The notes: a model not told the origin generated them from the sequence alone. Shown: positions 18,975 to 28,405, counted from the first letter of the stretch. The stretch is 64,000 nucleotides of DNA from Afipia sp. P52-10 (GCF_000516555.1 NZ_AZSJ01000003.1:977307-1041306), one strand, 5' to 3'. Numbers and translations are program-made.

Positions 18975-20255
18975 CTATCGCGCTTCGACGGCAGCCGCCT
19001 TGGGGAAAACCGCGGTAAACGTTGCGCCCTTGTCGGGGACGCTTTCGATCAGGAGCCGGCCGCGGTGGCGGTTCAAAATATGCTTCACCAGCGACAGGCC
19101 TAACCCGGTCCCGCCCTGCGCCCGGCTGTCGCCGACATCGACACGGTAGAAGCGCTCGGTCAGGCGCGGCAGATGCTCCGGCGCAATGCCGGGACCGTAG
19201 TCACGGACCTTGACGCGGATCTCGGCAGGCGTCTCGACCAGCGTCACCTCGACCTTGCCGCCAGACGCGCCGTATTTCAGGCCGTTCTCGATCAAATTCT
19301 CGAATAGCCGCAGCAGTTCGTCGCGATCACCCGGCACGATTACCGGCGTTTCCGGAATATCGACGGTCACCTCGACGCCGCGCTCCTGCGCCAACACCTC
19401 GAGACCATCCACCACCTGACGCACCAGCGGCGGCAGGTCGATCGGGCTGCTGGGACGAACATGGGCGGACAGTTCGATCCGCGACAAGGACAGCAGGTCG
19501 TCGATCAACCGCGCCATCCGGGTCGCCTGGACCCGCATGATCCCGAGGAACCGCTCCCGTGCGGAGGGATCGTCCTTGGCCGGCCCCAGCAATGTATCGA
19601 TAAAGCCGGACAGCGCCGCCAGCGGCGTGCGCAACTCGTGACTGGCATTAGCGACGAAATCGGCGCGCATCTCCTCGACCCGGCGCAGCGGCGTCTGGTC
19701 GTGGAACGTCATCAGCATGCAGGTGTCGGCCCCGCCGAAATGGGTCGGCACCGGAATTGGCGTCACCACCAACTCCATCCAGCGATCGATCGGCACATGC
19801 TCGACATAGGTCGCCCGCTGCATCTTGTTGGTCGCCAGCGCCTGCCGGAGCGTGGCGACGATCTCCGGCGCCCGCAGCGCCGACTGCGCAAGCTCGCCGC
19901 GGCGCAGCGCCGGCGCAAGCTCGCTCGCTTCCTGATTGAAATGCAGCACGCGGCCGGCGCGATCGAGCAGCACCGACGGATCGGGAAGACCGGCGACCAG
20001 CGAGCGTACGACCGCGGAATCAACCGGATCGATCCGCGGCTCCGCATCGCTGGAGCGCGCACCGTCATGCAGCTGCCAGGGAACGAGAGCGGCGGCGGCG
20101 ATGCAGATGAAAGCGAAGATCGCCCGCGCGAGGCTGAGGTCCGTGAGTACGACGAGACCGCCCAGCACGATCGCCGTGACGAGCAGAATGATCGCAGCCC
20201 GCTTGATGCGGTCCGACCATGGCGCTGAAAGAGACGAGGCGTTCGCAGCCACCAC
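18975..20255 (-). CDS. phoR: Phosphate regulon sensor kinase PhoR
   Basis: This 426-residue membrane histidine kinase has two N-terminal transmembrane segments (about 18-38 and 43-62), a PAS domain (about 85-185), the phosphoacceptor His206 in FVANASHELRTPLAALSGF, and an ATPase domain with LIENGLKYGASG, YGPGIAPEHLPRLTERFYRVD and GGTGLGLSLVKHI. It phosphorylates PhoB under phosphate limitation. The GTG start at 20255 follows GGAGGG. It is upstream of the Pho box, so its basal expression may not depend on PhoB. Confidence 0.96.
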   Translation of the reverse strand: MVAANASSLSAPWSDRIKRAAIILLVTAIVLGGLVVLTDLSLARAIFAFICIAAAALVPWQLHDGARSSDAEPRIDPVDSAVVRSLVAGLPDPSVLLDRAGRVLHFNQEASELAPALRRGELAQSALRAPEIVATLRQALATNKMQRATYVEHVPIDRWMELVVTPIPVPTHFGGADTCMLMTFHDQTPLRRVEEMRADFVANASHELRTPLAALSGFIDTLLGPAKDDPSARERFLGIMRVQATRMARLIDDLLSLSRIELSAHVRPSSPIDLPPLVRQVVDGLEVLAQERGVEVTVDIPETPVIVPGDRDELLRLFENLIENGLKYGASGGKVEVTLVETPAEIRVKVRDYGPGIAPEHLPRLTERFYRVDVGDSRAQGGTGLGLSLVKHILNRHRGRLLIESVPDKGATFTAVFPKAAAVEAR

Positions 20256-20287
20256 CTGCCCTCCGGCAAGAGATTGCGCCGCGTCGT

Positions 20288-21400
20288 TCAGGCGCGGCGC
20301 TCCTCACGCATCAGTGCCTTCGTCTGCACGGCTTCGTCAAGGCTTCCGGCGATGACATCGGTCGCAGCCGGAGGCTCTTCCGGCAGCGGCGCGGCACGAG
20401 GCGCCTCGCTGCGGCGGCTGACGATCAGTTCGCGCGCGGCGAGAATGAGCAGCGAGAGAATGAACGGCACGATGTAATAAAGCACGCGAAACAGCAGCAT
20501 TCCTGCAAGCAGCTCTTCGCGATCGAGCTGCCAGAGGCCGACCAGCATTGCCGCATCGAACACGCCGAGCCCGCCGGGAGAGTGGCTGGCAAAGCCGAGC
20601 AGCGTTGCGGAGACGAAAATCACGGCGACTGTCACAAAATCGACATGCGGCTCGCCGGGAACGAGCATGTACATCGCCAACGCGCAGAAGCCGAGATCGA
20701 CAATGCCGATGACGATCTGCAACAGCGTCAACGGACCGCCGGGCAGCGTGACCGTCCAGTTGCCGCGCCCCACCACGCGCGGGCGGATCCACACCCAGAT
20801 CACGTAGCCTGCAAGCGCGGCAAGGGCTGCGAAGGCGACGATCTGATTAAGCCACACCGGCAGCTTGTCGATCTGCGCCGCCGCTTCCGGATGATAGCTG
20901 ATGCCGAGCCCGAGCACGGCGGCATTGCCGAGCCAGAAGGTGAGGCCCGCGACGAAGCACACCTTGGCGACGTCGACCGCATTCAGGCCCCAGGCCGAAT
21001 AGACGCGATAACGGACAGCACCGCCGGTCAGCACGCTGGCACCGACATTGTGGCCGACCGAATAGCTGGTGAAGCCAGCGAGTGCTGCGATCCGATACGG
21101 CACATCGCCGCGGCCGATCGTGCGCAACGCGAACAGATCATAGAAGGTCAGCGTGAAATAGCCTGCGGCGACGAACAGCGCCGCGAACAGAATGTCGCTC
21201 TCGGATTTGTCACGCAGCGCATCGATCAGGTCATCGACGTCGATGTCGCGCAGCATGTGAAACAGCACGTAGCAGGCGAAGCCGATCACCGACAGGCTCA
21301 GCACCAGGCCGAGCTTGTGCAGGATGTGCTTTTCACGGAGGAAAGCAATCGTCTGACGTATCGACCCTAGCATCGGCATCTCAGTGCTGCTGCCGGACAT
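20288..21400 (-). CDS. MprF-like lysylphosphatidylglycerol synthase transmembrane-domain protein
   Basis: This 370-residue polytopic membrane protein matches the stand-alone transmembrane (flippase-like) domain of the MprF/YbhN family (PF03706). Family-like features are SYSVGHNVGASVLTGGAVRYRVYS, FWLGNAAVLG and SHSPGGLGVFDAAML. It lacks the cytosolic aminoacyl-transferase domain, so it probably moves or binds lipids rather than making lysyl-PG. It lies 32 bases upstream of phoR on the same strand. The 21401-21656 stretch before the next gene holds nothing I can support. Confidence 0.82.
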   Translation of the reverse strand: MSGSSTEMPMLGSIRQTIAFLREKHILHKLGLVLSLSVIGFACYVLFHMLRDIDVDDLIDALRDKSESDILFAALFVAAGYFTLTFYDLFALRTIGRGDVPYRIAALAGFTSYSVGHNVGASVLTGGAVRYRVYSAWGLNAVDVAKVCFVAGLTFWLGNAAVLGLGISYHPEAAAQIDKLPVWLNQIVAFAALAALAGYVIWVWIRPRVVGRGNWTVTLPGGPLTLLQIVIGIVDLGFCALAMYMLVPGEPHVDFVTVAVIFVSATLLGFASHSPGGLGVFDAAMLVGLWQLDREELLAGMLLFRVLYYIVPFILSLLILAARELIVSRRSEAPRAAPLPEEPPAATDVIAGSLDEAVQTKALMREERRA

Positions 21401-21656
21401 GGTCGGTCGAATCCACTCTGCTCTCGAACGCTCAAACGATGGTCTCCACGCCGCTTCCTAGCAGAATGCTGGAACCTCCGCGAGGGCGGCATCAGGACGC
21501 TGCGCAGGTTGTCTGCCACGCCTTGACATGTCGCGGTTCAGCAAACGACCGCGCCGTCAGCCAGATCTTCATGTTGACGCTGAGCATGGCGCAATAAAGG
21601 TAGTGTCCCTGACGTTTCCAGAATCCTACCTCGCGCTGCTTCGATCCGCCGCGCCC

Positions 21657-21953
21657 TCAAGGGGCTGAACGATGGTCGGCGATCAGCAGGTCGCGCAGCC
21701 ATGCGCCAAGCGCGCAGCCCACGATATAGGCAGCGAACAGCAGCAACCCAAGGTCCAGCCAATAGCCGAAACGGCCGGGCACGACCCGTCCCACCGCGCA
21801 GGCGATCGCAACCACCAGCGCAAGGGCGCTCCATTGCAGGGTTCGCTTGGCGAGACCGCCGCCGCGATGCACGGTGCCGACCCAGCCGGTCAGCAGGCCG
21901 ATGAACGCCGCCGCCGCGACCCAGCCCCAATGGAATTCCGCCAGATACAGCAT
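21657..21953 (-). CDS. Small membrane protein of unknown function
   Basis: This 98-residue protein has three hydrophobic segments, at about residues 8-26, 42-60 and 66-88, with no recognised motif. Its start is three bases from the stop of the OmpA-family gene, so the two are almost certainly co-transcribed and possibly partner proteins. The downstream end is a TGA at 21657-21659. Confidence 0.7.
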   Translation of the reverse strand: MLYLAEFHWGWVAAAAFIGLLTGWVGTVHRGGGLAKRTLQWSALALVVAIACAVGRVVPGRFGYWLDLGLLLFAAYIVGCALGAWLRDLLIADHRSAP

Positions 21954-21956
21954 GGC

Positions 21957-23351
21957 CTACCTCACCACGAATTCGATGCGGCGATTCTGCGCCTTGCCCT
22001 CGGGGGTGTCGTTCGATGCCACCGGCTGCGTCGGCCCGTACCCCGTCGCGTGCAGCCGGTCCGCTGGCAGGCCCGCACGCACCATATAGTCGAGCACCGC
22101 CTGAGCGCGGCGCTCGGACAAGCGCTGATTGGCCTCCGCGTCGCCATCGCTGTCGGTATGGCCGCCGATCTCGAGAGTCGTGTTCGGGCACCGCAGCGCG
22201 ATCTCGACCAGCCGGTCCATCAGCCCCCGCGAGTCCGCATCGATGTTGGCCTGACCGGACTCGAAGCGAATCTTGCCGATTGCCAGCAGCTCCGTAAACA
22301 GCTGCTGGCAAACGCTGGCATCGACCGCGCTCGCCGGCGGCTTGACCGAGATTTCGGCATTGGCGCGCCAACCCTGCGGCAGCTCGCCACCAAGCCCGGA
22401 CCGCAACTGTTCGGCCGCCACATCGTACAGCGCGTCGCCGGACAGCTTGACCTCGCGGTCGGAGATGGTCAGCGATCCCGTCGAGAGCCGCGACAATGCG
22501 CCCAGTGCGGCGGTCACCGCATTGGCAAAGCCTGACGGCGCGCCGACGCTGGCCTTCAGATTGTCGACGATCTTCTCGTTGAGAAACTTGCGCTTCGCCG
22601 CATCGATCAGCGCCGCATGCACCGCATTGTCGGGCACGTAGCCATTGAATGTCAGGGTGGAGGCGACTGGATCCTTGTTGACCTGGAAGATATAGGGCGG
22701 CGCGCTGACAGCATTCTCGGCAACCGTGTAGCCTTCCGGCAGGTTGCGCAATGCCGCCGCGATCGCCTCGCGGCCGCCGAGTTCGCGCGCTGTTCCCGAC
22801 AGGCTCACCGCATTGTTCGAGAGCGAAACCTTGCCGTCACGCAGCCGGCCGAGCTGTTCGATCAGCAGCAAGGCGGCGGCCTCGTAACGCGACGGCACGC
22901 CACGCGCGAAGTTCATCTGATCCACAACTTCGACCCCACCGGCGATGCCCCGCACCGCCTCCACCAAGCGGGATCGGACCGCCGGAAGCGGCACACTGCC
23001 GGACAGGGTCAAGCGGGAGACGTTCCGCTCGGCGGACCAATTGTACGGCTTCGCCTCGTCGATGATCTTGATCTGGTTATGCACCAGCCGCACGCCTGGA
23101 ACGGCTTCGGCAATCGCCAGCGAACTGCGACGGCCTTCCTCGGAGAAGGCGTCGGCGCTGATCGTCAGATCGCGGCCGGCCGCCTCCACCCTGGTCTTGT
23201 CCAGGATCGTTTCACGCAAGGACTCCGCCGTCCGACCGGACAGACTGGTCTCAAAGGGAACTGTGTTGAACCAGGCAGCGAACACCCAGAGCACCGCCAG
23301 CGGGATCAACCCTGGCCACCACTTGCGAACCACCCTGACCAATGTGCGCAT
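21957..23351 (-). CDS. OmpA-family protein with N-terminal membrane anchor and BON-like repeats
   Basis: This 464-residue protein has one N-terminal transmembrane helix (about 12-30), a central region of several BON-like units (each ending in a VTLSG-like strand, for example NNAVSLSGTA, DREVKLSGDA), and a C-terminal OmpA peptidoglycan-binding domain. The latter shows IGGHTDSDG, NQRLSERRAQAV and the terminal NRRIEFVV. The layout recalls mycobacterial ArfA/OmpATb. It probably links the inner membrane or periplasm to peptidoglycan. It is coupled to the small membrane protein downstream. Confidence 0.85.
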   Translation of the reverse strand: MRTLVRVVRKWWPGLIPLAVLWVFAAWFNTVPFETSLSGRTAESLRETILDKTRVEAAGRDLTISADAFSEEGRRSSLAIAEAVPGVRLVHNQIKIIDEAKPYNWSAERNVSRLTLSGSVPLPAVRSRLVEAVRGIAGGVEVVDQMNFARGVPSRYEAAALLLIEQLGRLRDGKVSLSNNAVSLSGTARELGGREAIAAALRNLPEGYTVAENAVSAPPYIFQVNKDPVASTLTFNGYVPDNAVHAALIDAAKRKFLNEKIVDNLKASVGAPSGFANAVTAALGALSRLSTGSLTISDREVKLSGDALYDVAAEQLRSGLGGELPQGWRANAEISVKPPASAVDASVCQQLFTELLAIGKIRFESGQANIDADSRGLMDRLVEIALRCPNTTLEIGGHTDSDGDAEANQRLSERRAQAVLDYMVRAGLPADRLHATGYGPTQPVASNDTPEGKAQNRRIEFVVR

Positions 23352-23539
23352 TCAAATACCCGAAACCGTCGCGGCAAGACAAAACAAACCCCTCGGCGGG
23401 TGTCAAACTGCAAATGCGACCAGTGCCAGCGAACGGGTGTGCCTGCATCGGCTAACCGTTTCTTCAAGGCTCGCCGATATACGGAACGGATGGCTCAGCC
23501 CCTGTGATCGGGCGCTGGGCGCATCCAGCCGGACCGGCC

Positions 23540-24595
23540 ATGAATCAGCTTCGCCACAATGTCATCCGCGCCGGACTGGAAGCGCTGTATTTCTCCGGCG
23601 CGCACCGGCTGCTGCAACCGCTGTTCGCCGGCGTCGGCACGATCTTCATGCTGCATCACGTGCGCCCCCCGCGCGGGGATGCCTTTCAGCCCAATCGCCA
23701 CCTGGAAATCACGCCGGATTTCCTGCGGGCGACGCTGCGCCATGTGCGCGCACGCGGCATCGACATCGTCGATCTCGACGAGATGCACCGGCGGCTGCGG
23801 GAACGGGACTTCAGACGCCGTTTCGCCTGCTTCACCTTCGACGACGGCTATCGCGACAACCGCGATTTCGCGTTGCCGGTGATGCGGGAGTTCGCCGCCC
23901 CCTTTACCGTCTACGTCACCAGCGATTTCGCCTGCGGCAACGGCCGGCTCTGGTGGGTGGCGCTCGAACGGCTGATCGCGCGGGCCGAGCGGATCGAAAC
24001 GACGATCGGCGGCGAGGTCGTGCGGCTCGATTGCCAGGATGCGGCCGCGAAGAGCATCGCGTTCGCGACCTTGCACGACCTGCTGCGCGCTGTGCCTGGC
24101 CCGGAGATAACGCACCTCCTCGCCGAACTGTGCCGGCGCCACGGCGTCGACGATGGCGTGATCGCCCGCGAGCTGTGCCTGTCATGGCAGGAGCTGCAGA
24201 ACTTCGCTGCCGATCCGCTCGTCACCATCGGCGCCCACACGCTCACCCACTGCAATCTCGCCACCTGCACGCCCGAGACCGCCAGGCACGAGATGGCGGC
24301 CAGCCGCGGCGCGATCGAGGCCAAGCTCAACAAGCCCGCCGCCCATCTCGCCTATCCCTATGGCGACAAAGATGCCGCGACGGCGCGGGAGTTCGCGCTG
24401 GCCCGCAAGCTCGGCTTCAAGACCGCGGTGACCACCCGGCCCGGCATGCTGTTCACCGAGAGTGCCAACCATCTCACGGCGCTGCCGCGGCTGTCGCTCA
24501 ACGGCAACTACCAGAGCACGCGGCTGCTGCCGGTGCTGACATCCGGCGCAGCGACTGCGGTCTGGAACGGTTTCCGCCGTGTCGATGCCGCCTGA
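23540..24595 (+). CDS. Polysaccharide deacetylase family protein (NodB domain)
   Basis: This 351-residue carbohydrate esterase family 4-like protein has the catalytic/metal motif TFDDGYRDN (Asp101, Asp102), the histidine motif HTLTHCNLA (about residue 230) and a later LAYPYGDKDAAT block. A signal peptide is not obvious, so the site of action is uncertain. The frame is open from 23504, but the ATG at 23540 begins MNQLRHN and fits better. It is followed 15 bases later by an ATP-grasp enzyme. Confidence 0.85.
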   Translation: MNQLRHNVIRAGLEALYFSGAHRLLQPLFAGVGTIFMLHHVRPPRGDAFQPNRHLEITPDFLRATLRHVRARGIDIVDLDEMHRRLRERDFRRRFACFTFDDGYRDNRDFALPVMREFAAPFTVYVTSDFACGNGRLWWVALERLIARAERIETTIGGEVVRLDCQDAAAKSIAFATLHDLLRAVPGPEITHLLAELCRRHGVDDGVIARELCLSWQELQNFAADPLVTIGAHTLTHCNLATCTPETARHEMAASRGAIEAKLNKPAAHLAYPYGDKDAATAREFALARKLGFKTAVTTRPGMLFTESANHLTALPRLSLNGNYQSTRLLPVLTSGAATAVWNGFRRVDAA

Positions 24596-24610
24596 CCGAG
24601 CGCCTTCGCA

Positions 24611-25861
24611 ATGAGCGCTCCGACCAATCATCCCGGAGTGGTTCTCCTGGGCGGCGCGCATGGTGCCCTCGCCCTGGCGCGCAGCTTCGGCCGCCGCGGC
24701 ATTCCCGTCACACTGGTCTCCGACGATCACCCGCTGCCCCGCTTTTCCCGCTTCGTCACCCGACACTCCGGCTGGCCTGGGCCGGGCGCGAACGATGCGG
24801 CTTCCTGGCTCATCGGCTTTGCCGGACAGCAGGGCTGCAACGGCTGGCTACTGATCCCCTGCGGCGATAACGAATTGCGGCTGGTGGCGAACCATCTCGA
24901 GCGGCTGCGGCAAAGCTACCGCATCATCAGCAGCCCTTGGGACAGCCTGCGCCGGGTTTGCGACAAGCAGCAGCTCGCGCAGACCGCCGCCGCAAGCGGC
25001 ATCGCCGTCCCGCGCGCCTATCAGGCGGGCAGCGACGCCGAGGCGGCAGCACTCGCGGTCCAGTACCCTGTGGTGCTGAAGCCGGCGATGCGGACCGAAC
25101 GCAACGCCTTCACCCAGGCAAAGGCGTGGCGCGCCGACGATCGCGATCAGCTGCTGGCGCGGTATCGCGCCGCCGCGGCGCTGGTGGGTGACGAAAACGT
25201 CGTCGTGCAGGAGATGATCCCCGGCGGCGGCGAGACGCAGTTCTCCTATGCCGGGGTCTGGCGCGAGGGCAAACCCGTCGCCGATCTGACCGCGCGCCGC
25301 ACCCGCCAGTATCCGATCGACTTCAGCTACACCAGCACCTTCGTCGAGATCGTCGCAAACGAGGACGTGCGCGCCGCGGCAACCACACTGCTCGGTGCGA
25401 TCGACTTCGAGGGGCTGGTGGAGGTCGAATTCAAATTCGATGCGCGCGATCGCAGCTACAAGGTGCTGGACGTCAATCCGCGCGCGTGGTCGTGGCTGGC
25501 ACTGTGCGAGGCCTCCGGCGCCAACTTCGGCCATGTGCTGCACGCCCTCGCCACCAGCGCACCGATCCCCGCCACACCGGCCGCGCCGGGCCATGCCTGG
25601 ATCCACACCGTGCGAGACGCAGCCGCCGCACTGCATTTGATCGCGCGCGGCGATCTCACATTCGCGGACTACCTGCACTCGCTGCGCCGGCGATTGACGT
25701 TTGCAAGCTTCGCCTGGGACGACCCGACGCCCGGCCTGATCGAACTGCCGCTGACGGCTTGGCGTGTGCTGGCACGCAAGATGCCTTCGCTGGCCCGCCG
25801 AAGCCGGCCCGGCGCATCGGCAACGCCCGCCGCGCCAGCGATCAGGCCGCCCGAGCCTTGA
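24611..25861 (+). CDS. ATP-grasp family enzyme
   Basis: This 416-residue cytosolic protein has an N-terminal Rossmann-like half (GVVLLGGAHGALALARSFGRRG) and an ATP-grasp core: PVVLKPAMR (ATP-binding lysine), VQEMIPGGG, LVEVEFKFD and VLDVNPRAWSW with the Mg-binding Asn. It resembles the carboxylate-amine ligases often found near polysaccharide genes and may attach an amino acid or amine to a glycan precursor. The neighbouring deacetylase supports a surface-polymer role. The last 20 bases overlap the convergent TIGR03084-type gene. Confidence 0.78.
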   Translation: MSAPTNHPGVVLLGGAHGALALARSFGRRGIPVTLVSDDHPLPRFSRFVTRHSGWPGPGANDAASWLIGFAGQQGCNGWLLIPCGDNELRLVANHLERLRQSYRIISSPWDSLRRVCDKQQLAQTAAASGIAVPRAYQAGSDAEAAALAVQYPVVLKPAMRTERNAFTQAKAWRADDRDQLLARYRAAAALVGDENVVVQEMIPGGGETQFSYAGVWREGKPVADLTARRTRQYPIDFSYTSTFVEIVANEDVRAAATTLLGAIDFEGLVEVEFKFDARDRSYKVLDVNPRAWSWLALCEASGANFGHVLHALATSAPIPATPAAPGHAWIHTVRDAAAALHLIARGDLTFADYLHSLRRRLTFASFAWDDPTPGLIELPLTAWRVLARKMPSLARRSRPGASATPAAPAIRPPEP

Positions 25862-26648
25862 AGCGCGTGCCCTTGGCCGGCGGATCGTTCGGCGGGCCGG
25901 CGAAGCACTGGGCGATCGCCATCCAGCGCTGCGCGGTCTCGCCCTTCACGGCGAGCCTGGTGTCGGCGACGTTACGGGTCTGCGCCACCACCTGGCAGAA
26001 CTCCACCGCGTCACCCTCGACCGAGGTACCGCTGGTGGGATCATTCCACTCCCAGACCTCGCCCGACGGACCGGTCACACGCACATATGGCACGTCCACC
26101 GGCACCGGCAGCTTGCGGTTGGTGAAGGTCCAACCGAACGTCTTCACGCCGATCACGGCGATGTTCTTCAGCCGGTCGTGGAAGATGCGATCCTTGCCCA
26201 TCACGTCGTAGATTTCCTGGCCGTGCGCCCAGGTTTCCATCTGTCGCGCGGTGGTGAACATGCGCACGCCCATGCCGGGCCCGGCCCAGTTCAAGCGCGT
26301 CGCTGGATTTTTGGTCGCCAGCAGATCGCACAATGCCTCGAGCTGATCCCACCAGCGCCTCAGCAGTGCCCTGCCCTTCAGGTCGGGGAAGCGCAGTCGC
26401 GATTCCTCGATCATCGACAGGCCGCCCTTGCGCACCTCCATGATCTTCTGCCGCAGCGCCTCATACTCGGCCGGATCGCGCGCGGAAGCGGCTGCGGAGA
26501 TGTCGCTGCAATGCAAGTGCAGCACCACGTCATTGACAGTCCAGTCCTTGAATAGCGTCTTGCGCTGCCAGTCGCTCTCGCTCAGCGTCTCGAGCAGACC
26601 GCGCAACTCCTTGCCCTCGTCGTGGAAGTCGGTGATCTCACGCAGCAT
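25842..26648 (-). CDS. TIGR03084-family DinB/maleylpyruvate-isomerase-like protein
   Basis: This 268-residue protein matches the TIGR03084 family of DinB-superfamily metal proteins. DWTVNDVVLHLHCSD, FTTARQMETWAHGQEIYD and the C-terminal DAVEFCQVVAQTRN carry the expected His ligands. Family members are found with acyl-CoA and aromatic degradation genes; the reaction is not established. It lies downstream of the amidohydrolase/Rieske genes on the same strand with a 128-base gap, and may be independent. Confidence 0.8.
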   Translation of the reverse strand: MLREITDFHDEGKELRGLLETLSESDWQRKTLFKDWTVNDVVLHLHCSDISAAASARDPAEYEALRQKIMEVRKGGLSMIEESRLRFPDLKGRALLRRWWDQLEALCDLLATKNPATRLNWAGPGMGVRMFTTARQMETWAHGQEIYDVMGKDRIFHDRLKNIAVIGVKTFGWTFTNRKLPVPVDVPYVRVTGPSGEVWEWNDPTSGTSVEGDAVEFCQVVAQTRNVADTRLAVKGETAQRWMAIAQCFAGPPNDPPAKGTRFKARAA

Positions 26649-26776
26649 CTGCCCTGCCCATCATATACGTTGTGTTTTCTAGGTTCGATTGATAGCGCCA
26701 TTGCTGCATCACCACACGGCGCAGTCAAGCCGCCGCAATCGCAAGCATCGCGTATGCCGCAGGCCTGAGAACGAAG

Positions 26777-27190
26777 TCAGAGATCGACCACCACGTAATC
26801 GTTCTCGACCGTGACGGCGATGGTCTCGGCGACGTAAGGTCCCTTCACCACGCTCTCACCGGACTCGACCGAGACCGGATAGGGCCGGACGCGAAACTTT
26901 CGCGGGTCGCAGTAGGACTGGCCGGTCTTGATGTCGAACTCCCAGCCGTGCCACGGACAGCGCAGGATCTCGCCGCGGCGGCTATAGGTGATCTCGCCGG
27001 GTTCGTTCGACTCGGCGAGGCCGATCAGCGAGCCCTCGCAGAACGAGGCGCCCTGATGCGGGCAGCGGTTGAGCAGCCCGTAATACTCGCCGTTGACATT
27101 GAAGATCGCGATCGGCCGATCGTCGATGGTGACAAACTTGCGCTCACCCGGCGGGAAGTCGCCCACCGGGGCAATCACATGACGGGTCAT
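26777..27190 (-). CDS. Rieske 2Fe-2S ferredoxin-type protein
   Basis: This 137-residue cytosolic electron carrier has the Rieske ligands CPHQGAS and CPWHGWEFD (Cys-x-His and Cys-x2-His pattern). It is longer than a minimal NirD/ferredoxin but too short for an oxygenase alpha subunit. It overlaps the preceding amidohydrolase by ATGA, so it is coupled to it. No oxygenase lies in the window for it to serve, so its partner is unclear. Confidence 0.87.
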   Translation of the reverse strand: MTRHVIAPVGDFPPGERKFVTIDDRPIAIFNVNGEYYGLLNRCPHQGASFCEGSLIGLAESNEPGEITYSRRGEILRCPWHGWEFDIKTGQSYCDPRKFRVRPYPVSVESGESVVKGPYVAETIAVTVENDYVVVDL

Positions 27191-28302
27191 GCGGCGATCC
27201 CGAACACGGTCCGAGCGTTGCCGATGAAGAAGCTCTCGCGATCCTCCTTGGATACGCCGGGCGGCAGCACGCGGGCTGGATCGTCAAAATCCCAGTGCGG
27301 ATAATCGGTCGCGAACATCAGCCGGTCCCAGCCGATCCACTTGATCACCTCGAACAGATGCTCGCGGTTGTCCGGCTCCTCCATCGGCTGCGTCGACCAC
27401 CACACATGCTCGCGGATATATTCCGACGGCTTGCGCTTCAGATGCGGCAGTTCGCTGCGCAGGCGATCGAAATGCTTGTCGAGCCGCCAGGCGAGCGACG
27501 GCGCCCAGCCGAACCCGGCCTCGATCGAGATCACCTTCAACGTCGGGAAACGCTCGAACACGCCTTCGAGCACCATGCTGACCAGCGCGGCCTGCTGGCA
27601 CTGCGAATGCCCGACCATCTCCTCGATGTAATAGCTCGGCCAGCCGCCCGACGTGATCGGATGGCCGCCGAAACCGAACGCATGCACGCCGACCGGAAGC
27701 CCCGCCTCCGCCGCCGCCTCATAGATCGGCCAGTAACGGCGCTGACCGAGCGGCTCGGTGTTGCGACTCATCAGCAGCACCTGGGCGAAATTCTTGTCGC
27801 CGGCACGGCTGCGGATTTCCTTCGCCGCGGCGACGCCGTCCTCGTTGGGAACGACGACCGACGCTTTCAGACGCTTGTCCTTGCTGGTCCACGCGGCGAT
27901 CTGCCAGTCGTTGGTGGCGCGGGTCATCGCCGCCGACAGATCCTGATTGCGCAAGCCCTGCCCCGACGGGTTGAGCGGACAAAGGATGCCGAGCGCGACA
28001 TTGTTTGGCGTCAGATGCTGTTCCTGCATGAACGACAGCGACGATCCCTGCCGGCCACCTTCCGGCGGCACCGCGTCGCGCCGCGAGGCGTTCGGCTGCG
28101 CCTTCGGATAGGCGGGGCCGGACAACATGCCCTGATAGAGGTGCAGGCCGTAGGTCTCGATGTGCTCCTGCCAGCGCTTCTCCAGGAACGGATAGATATC
28201 CCTGATCTCACGGTAGGACGGGTGGATGTCGCAATCGGCGATCGCCTGCTTGACGACGGCGTCCGCGCCTTGCTGCGAACCGGGCCGGAACTGCATATTC
28301 AT
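27187..28302 (-). CDS. Amidohydrolase family protein (PF04909, ACMSD-like) B
   Basis: This 371-residue metal-dependent hydrolase or decarboxylase belongs to the amidohydrolase-2 family. The first metal motif is DCDIHP (one His, with Asp in place of the first His of HxH), the later metal/acid sites are GVHAFGFGGHP and the C-terminal FATDYPHWDFDD. SIEAGFGWAPSLAWRLDKHF is typical. It is homologous to the upstream gene at 28406-29467 and coupled to the Rieske gene. Reactions in this family include decarboxylation of aromatic or acroyl acids; the substrate is unknown. GGGAG precedes the ATG. Confidence 0.85.
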   Translation of the reverse strand: MNMQFRPGSQQGADAVVKQAIADCDIHPSYREIRDIYPFLEKRWQEHIETYGLHLYQGMLSGPAYPKAQPNASRRDAVPPEGGRQGSSLSFMQEQHLTPNNVALGILCPLNPSGQGLRNQDLSAAMTRATNDWQIAAWTSKDKRLKASVVVPNEDGVAAAKEIRSRAGDKNFAQVLLMSRNTEPLGQRRYWPIYEAAAEAGLPVGVHAFGFGGHPITSGGWPSYYIEEMVGHSQCQQAALVSMVLEGVFERFPTLKVISIEAGFGWAPSLAWRLDKHFDRLRSELPHLKRKPSEYIREHVWWSTQPMEEPDNREHLFEVIKWIGWDRLMFATDYPHWDFDDPARVLPPGVSKEDRESFFIGNARTVFGIAA

Positions 28303-28405
28303 GAGCGCTCTCCCTTAACGTCCGCGCGACGCTCGGACTCGTCGTTGATCGCTGTCTGTTGGAGCCTGACCATTTCGGAAAACCACGCGCGTCCGGATCA
28401 TCGCT

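Noticed and set aside
20634-20640. TGTCACA words at 20634 and around 37936 as further ECF41 promoters
   Set aside because: No CGTC occurs 16 bases downstream, and both lie inside coding sequence.
21401-21656. A ~31-codon open frame (ATG near 21588, minus strand) and other short frames
   Set aside because: No ribosome site, no known motif and no coding signature; left as intergenic.
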